Source: Clostridium sp. cel8 (lineage in GTDB: Bacteria; Bacillota; Clostridia; Clostridiales; Clostridiaceae). From it: DNA of 64,000 nt. Below the pieces are notes generated by a model. It saw nothing but the letters and a program-made list of their open reading frames with translations, searched no databases and was not told where the DNA came from. Numbering within the stretch: position 1 is the stretch's first letter; each line of letters begins with the position of its first letter. This document shows, in pieces, positions 63,335-64,000 of this stretch. The position numbers and the translations under genes were made by a program. The DNA is taken from contig NZ_JACGAG010000010.1 of assembly GCF_014050525.1 (NCBI RefSeq), positions 1-64,000 on the forward strand, given 5' to 3'.

Positions 63335-64000
63335 GTGGTAATAACAGTAACTTTGAATCCCGCTCTAGATAGAACTATTACATTAAAAGGCTTAAATGTA
63401 GGAAATGTGAATAGAGCAATTACTACAAGAGAAGATATTGGTGGAAAGGGAATAAATGTTTCAAAAGTTTTAAAAAACTTTAATATAAATTCTTTATGCA
63501 CAGGCTTTTTAGGTGGTAAACTCAAGAATATATTTGTGCAAGAGTTAGAAAAGAAAAAAATAACTAATGAATTCATATATATTAAGGATGAAACAAGAAT
63601 AAATACTAAAATAGTAGATAGTTTAAATAATACAAATACAGATATAAATGAACCAGGCCCATACATCAGTGAAAAAGAACTTGAAACATTTATAGATAAA
63701 TTTAAATCTATATGCAAAAAAGGAGATATTGTAGTTCTATCAGGTGGAATTAGTCCATCATTACCAGATGATATTTATTTACAACTAACCAAAATAGCAA
63801 AATCAAAAGAAGCATTAGTAATTATGGATGCAGATGGAAATCTTTTAAAACAAGGTATAAAAGCTTGTCCTGACATTATTAAACCTAATAATCACGAACT
63901 TAAAAAATTATTAAATCTTAATGATACATCTGAAGAAAGCATTATAAATGCAGCTAAAGAACTAAATAGCCATGGAATATCAAAAATTATGGTTTCACTT
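63335..64000 (+). CDS. fruK: 1-phosphofructokinase, 3' end outside the window
   Basis: The first 222 codons of a PfkB-family kinase, truncated by the window edge. It starts at GTG after AAGGAGGA and reads MVITVTLNPALDRTITL, the FruK beginning. GGKGINVSKVLKNF near 38 is the sugar-phosphate motif. It phosphorylates fructose 1-phosphate to fructose 1,6-bisphosphate. A fructose PTS gene would be expected just beyond the edge. The catalytic GAGD motif is not within the window. Confidence 0.9.
   Translation, partial: MVITVTLNPALDRTITLKGLNVGNVNRAITTREDIGGKGINVSKVLKNFNINSLCTGFLGGKLKNIFVQELEKKKITNEFIYIKDETRINTKIVDSLNNTNTDINEPGPYISEKELETFIDKFKSICKKGDIVVLSGGISPSLPDDIYLQLTKIAKSKEALVIMDADGNLLKQGIKACPDIIKPNNHELKKLLNLNDTSEESIINAAKELNSHGISKIMVSL

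Noticed and set aside
63244-63717. Minus-strand hydrophobic frame over fruR-fruK
   Set aside because: Antisense to two clearly conserved genes; its Phe/Leu-rich content is the expected mirror of AT-rich coding sequence.

Overview
The window is about 64 kb of very AT-rich, densely coded DNA. It looks like a chromosome segment of a spore-forming anaerobic Firmicute, most likely Clostridium in the broad sense. The evidence is a small acid-soluble spore protein, a spore photoproduct lyase, an [FeFe] hydrogenase, a class I hybrid cluster protein, many ferredoxin-type proteins, frequent TTG and GTG starts, and strong GGAGG ribosome binding sites. I see no rRNA, tRNA, CRISPR array, transposase or phage structural gene. 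The species cannot be fixed from what I can see.

Layout. 0.3-7.1 kb: alpha/beta hydrolase, ferritin-like protein, spore protein, a secreted beta-lactamase-fold protein, and an MBOAT plus SGNH pair for polysaccharide O-acylation. 7.2-11.3 kb: a six-gene minus-strand run (NifX-like protein, two ferredoxin-containing MinD ATPases, DUF89, two flavoproteins) resembling the ORP clusters of anaerobes. 11.4-12.5 kb: alkyltransferase ogt and a soluble diguanylate cyclase. 12.6-17.7 kb: gluconate use (gnd, RpiR regulator, gntK, gntP). 17.8-22.6 kb: sporulation-type amidase, then a nitrosative-stress block (hcp, Crp/Fnr regulator, hemerythrin, unknown protein, DUF1858). 22.8-30.8 kb: two ABC importers, a nitrilase-like protein, a PNPOx-ferredoxin protein and a nitroreductase. 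30.9-37.8 kb: an arsenic-type region (arsA, arsD, arsR, permeases, thioredoxin) interrupted by a group B-like [FeFe] hydrogenase. 38-44.9 kb: a two-component system and a BceRS-BceAB antimicrobial peptide module. 45-50.2 kb: a beta-carbonic-anhydrase-like protein and a fructose-type PTS operon with GatY aldolase, probably for tagatose. 50.3-55.7 kb: spore photoproduct lyase and a lantibiotic-immunity (CprABC-like) ABC transporter with its kinase and regulator. 55.8-64 kb: TauE-like exporter, GNAT, OsmC, a RecQ-like helicase with an unknown partner, a low-complexity protein, and the start of a fruR-fruK operon that runs off the right edge.

How the parts relate. Two promoters, for hcp and for the DUF1858-hemerythrin operon, carry the same Crp-type dyad at exactly the same distance from the -10 box, so they probably form one regulon run by the adjacent Crp/Fnr protein. 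The two ars operons likewise share one promoter-operator arrangement. GAAAA/TTTTC palindromes overlap the -35 region of gnd and of gatY and lie upstream of gntP.

The most unusual items are the uncharacterised RecQ-like helicase operon, an apparent frameshift in an A8 tract right after the start codon of an amino-acid-binding lipoprotein, a 104-nt out-of-frame overlap in the same operon, a RIC-like nitrosative repair protein split over separate genes, and a nitrilase-fold protein that lacks the catalytic cysteine.
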